Shown: one piece after another, positions 62,317 to 64,000 of the stretch
How the letters are laid out: each line of letters opens with the position of its first letter
Numbering within the stretch: position 1 is the first letter of the stretch
Assembly: GCA_937927945.1 (NCBI GenBank)
Contig: CALEYW010000015.1
Span: 1-64,000 of the forward strand
Direction: 5' to 3'
DNA from: an uncultured candidate division WPS-2 bacterium
GTDB taxonomy: Bacteria > Vulcanimicrobiota > Vulcanimicrobiia > Vulcanimicrobiales > Vulcanimicrobiaceae
DNA: 64,000 nt
Made by a program: the position numbers and the translations under genes
The notes under the pieces: generated by a model
Seen by the model: the letters and a program-made list of their open reading frames with translations, nothing else
Told to the model about the DNA's origin: nothing
The model's database searches: none

Positions 62317-64000
62317 TCAGACGGGAGCGGCGGCCTCTCGGGCCTCGTGAGTGGCCATGGCGTCGACCAGCACCGGCTCGCCGATCGAGATCTCGATCAT
62401 GCGGGCGGCTTCGACCCGGCGCCGGTAGGTCTCGCCGCGGAACTCCAGCACGACGTCGCGCGGGCGTTCGCGGTCGTTGCAGACGTAGATGCGCACCGCT
62501 CCGTGAGCGTCCTCGAACGCGACGGCGCCGACCTCGACCGGAGAGGTGCGCACCTCGTCGCTGACGTCGCGGCCGGCGTAGAAGACGGCATACGGCTCGT
62601 CGGCCGACGCGAAATCCATGTCGCCTACGACGATCTTGCGTTCGGCGTCGATGACGTACGAGTGCCGCCGCCCGCCCCAATGGACGCGCACCGCGGCAGT
62701 GTAGGTCCAGTCGGGCGGAAGCAGCGGTGCGATGTGCGGGCGGCCGCTGGTGCGATAGCCGTCCAGCCCGCAGACGGTCTCCGCGACGGCCCACAGGTAC
62801 TTGGCGCCGGTCCACGGCGAGAGGTACATCCCGCGATTCGTCAGCGAGCCGCCGTCGAACCACTCGCCGAACTGACCCGGCACGGTGTTGCGCGACGCGC
62901 CGCCTTCCATCGATTCGTAGATCGCCTCGAGCCAGTGCGCCGCCTCGGTGGGCGCGCCGTTGCGCGCCAGCGCGACCGCGAACCACAGCGTGAGATCGGG
63001 CCACACGCCGCCGAGCAGACCGAAGCCGTGCGAGGGAAAATACCACGAGTCCGCCGTCGAGATCGTGCGCAGGCCGACCGGCGTGACGAAGTCGGGCTCC
63101 ATGAGCCGTTTGAGGATCGCCTTGCGGACCGCCGGCTCGGCGACTTCGAACAGTACCGGAAAGACTTCGTCGGCGGTGAAGTTGTCCTGATAGTTGCCGT
63201 CGGTGTCGTAGTTGAGCACGAACGCCGACGCGTCGGCGTTGAAGAGTTTCGTCAGCATCGCGGCGCGCAATGCGGACGCTTCGAGCGAATACTTCTCCCA
63301 CGCTTCCCGGTCTTCGACCACGGCGGCGAGCCGCGCCGCAGCTTCGAGCGCGAAGTACGCTTCGGCGTTGATCTCGGTGACGGCGCCGTCGAGATTGTAG
63401 AGCGGGATGATGTTGCGCCACGACGTGATGCCGAACATGTCGAGGCCGCCGGCCCGGCAGAACAACAGGCCGTGCGCGTCGCGCTGGGTCAGCATGTAGT
63501 CGGCGATCTTCGCGACCAGCGGGAAGACGCCGCGCAGCCACTCGTCGTCGAGCGTCGCGTTGTAGTGGTGGAAGATCGCGATGATGTGCAGCGGCGTATC
63601 GTCGTTGACGTTGAGATCGTACGACGTCTTGTATCCGTTGACGCCGCGCACGTACTCGACCACTTGACCGCTGGGCTCGAGATTGCGGTTGAACAATTCG
63701 ATCGCATCGCGCGAGAACTGCGGCAAGAAGTAGTCGTAGCCGTGGACGAACCACGACGTGTCGCGCGAGACGAGGATGTCGGAAGGGGGCGAATTCGTCG
63801 AACCCCAGCCTTGCGGATACTCCTTGATGACCCGCAGCATGTTGCACTTCGCCCACACGACGCCGCGGTTGATCAGCGGTGCGGGGGTGAGGAAGCGCGC
63901 GTCGGCAAGCTTCTCGGCATAATAGCGTTCGGTCGCCGGCAGCGCGTCGGCGTCTTGCAGGAGTTGTTCGAGCACGGGCTTCGAGCGGTCGTCGCCGTCT
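62317..64000 (-). CDS. MGH1-like/GH63-type (alpha/alpha)6 glycoside hydrolase, 5' end outside the window
   Basis: The frame is open to the right edge, so the N-terminus lies beyond 64000; at least 561 residues are present. The pattern is that of (alpha/alpha)6-barrel glycosidases: RDTSWFVHGYDYFLPQFSRDAIE, NDDTPLHIIAIFHHY, GGVWPDLTLWFAVAL and QFGEWFDGGSLTNRGMYLSPWTGAKYLWAV (quoted in part). A beta domain follows at the end. Relatives include amylo-alpha-1,6-glucosidases and GH63-like enzymes. Debranching of glycogen or another glucan is a reasonable guess, but the substrate is unknown. Confidence 0.8.
   Translation of the reverse strand, partial: DGDDRSKPVLEQLLQDADALPATERYYAEKLADARFLTPAPLINRGVVWAKCNMLRVIKEYPQGWGSTNSPPSDILVSRDTSWFVHGYDYFLPQFSRDAIELFNRNLEPSGQVVEYVRGVNGYKTSYDLNVNDDTPLHIIAIFHHYNATLDDEWLRGVFPLVAKIADYMLTQRDAHGLLFCRAGGLDMFGITSWRNIIPLYNLDGAVTEINAEAYFALEAAARLAAVVEDREAWEKYSLEASALRAAMLTKLFNADASAFVLNYDTDGNYQDNFTADEVFPVLFEVAEPAVRKAILKRLMEPDFVTPVGLRTISTADSWYFPSHGFGLLGGVWPDLTLWFAVALARNGAPTEAAHWLEAIYESMEGGASRNTVPGQFGEWFDGGSLTNRGMYLSPWTGAKYLWAVAETVCGLDGYRTSGRPHIAPLLPPDWTYTAAVRVHWGGRRHSYVIDAERKIVVGDMDFASADEPYAVFYAGRDVSDEVRTSPVEVGAVAFEDAHGAVRIYVCNDRERPRDVVLEFRGETYRRRVEAARMIEISIGEPVLVDAMATHEAREAAAPV

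Overview
The window is about 64 kb of chromosomal DNA with very high G+C and short intergenic gaps. Genes lie on both strands in short operons, many joined by ATGA, GTGA or TGATG stop/start overlaps. There are no rRNA or tRNA genes, no insertion sequences and no CRISPR array that I can see. The content is housekeeping plus stress and storage metabolism of a free-living aerobic heterotroph: a homodimeric-E1 pyruvate dehydrogenase, acyl-CoA and CoA-transferase genes, pdxS/pdxT-type vitamin B6 synthesis, lipobox lipoproteins, and an R3H-AAA ATPase of the SpoIIIAA/Ycf45 type. The mix fits a deep-branching, high-GC terrestrial phylum (Eremiobacterota/Vulcanimicrobiota, Armatimonadota or Chloroflexota would all fit). 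That is a low-confidence inference made without a phylogeny.

Layout. 0-9.9 kb: cupin, zinc-free oxidoreductase, ABC exporter, a GGDEF protein with a worn EAL domain, a 3-oxoacid CoA-transferase pair with acyl-CoA dehydrogenase, and a polytopic GAF protein without a kinase. 9.9-18.7 kb: a three-gene ABC-2 exporter, DNA repair genes nth and mutY, a sulfite-oxidase-like molybdoprotein, a 19-residue lysine-rich peptide and a MocR-type regulator. 18.8-23.3 kb: aceE and the E2 gene. 23.8-32.9 kb: a tightly overlapping operon of MFS transporter, trehalose synthase fused to a degenerate maltokinase, treZ and treY. 33-39 kb: envelope proteins, then lpd, a coiled-coil protein, lipB, lipA, an MFS pump and a rhodanese-like protein; together with aceE/E2 this supplies PDH subunits and their lipoyl cofactor. 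39-49.8 kb: an HxlR/DoxX divergon, glutamate dehydrogenase, ychF, a DUF151 nuclease, MTA phosphorylase, tmk-holB, and a PilZ-chemoreceptor pair. 49.8-64 kb: R3H-AAA ATPase, MaoC hydratase, nitronate monooxygenase, an operon of two HtrA-like proteases plus an unusual LuxR-type regulator, a PLP decarboxylase with an unidentified CxxC protein, bioY overlapped by an antisense gene, an HNH nuclease, pdxS-pdxT, and a glycoside hydrolase cut by the window end.

No complete new defence or secretion system is visible. The observations most worth following are: (1) TreS fused to a maltokinase-like domain that has lost both catalytic aspartates; (2) the double HtrA-like protease and atypical regulator operon; (3) a 336-bp antisense overlap at bioY; (4) a LipB without its usual catalytic lysine; (5) paired HxlR operator sites; (6) a probable CTG start in mutY.
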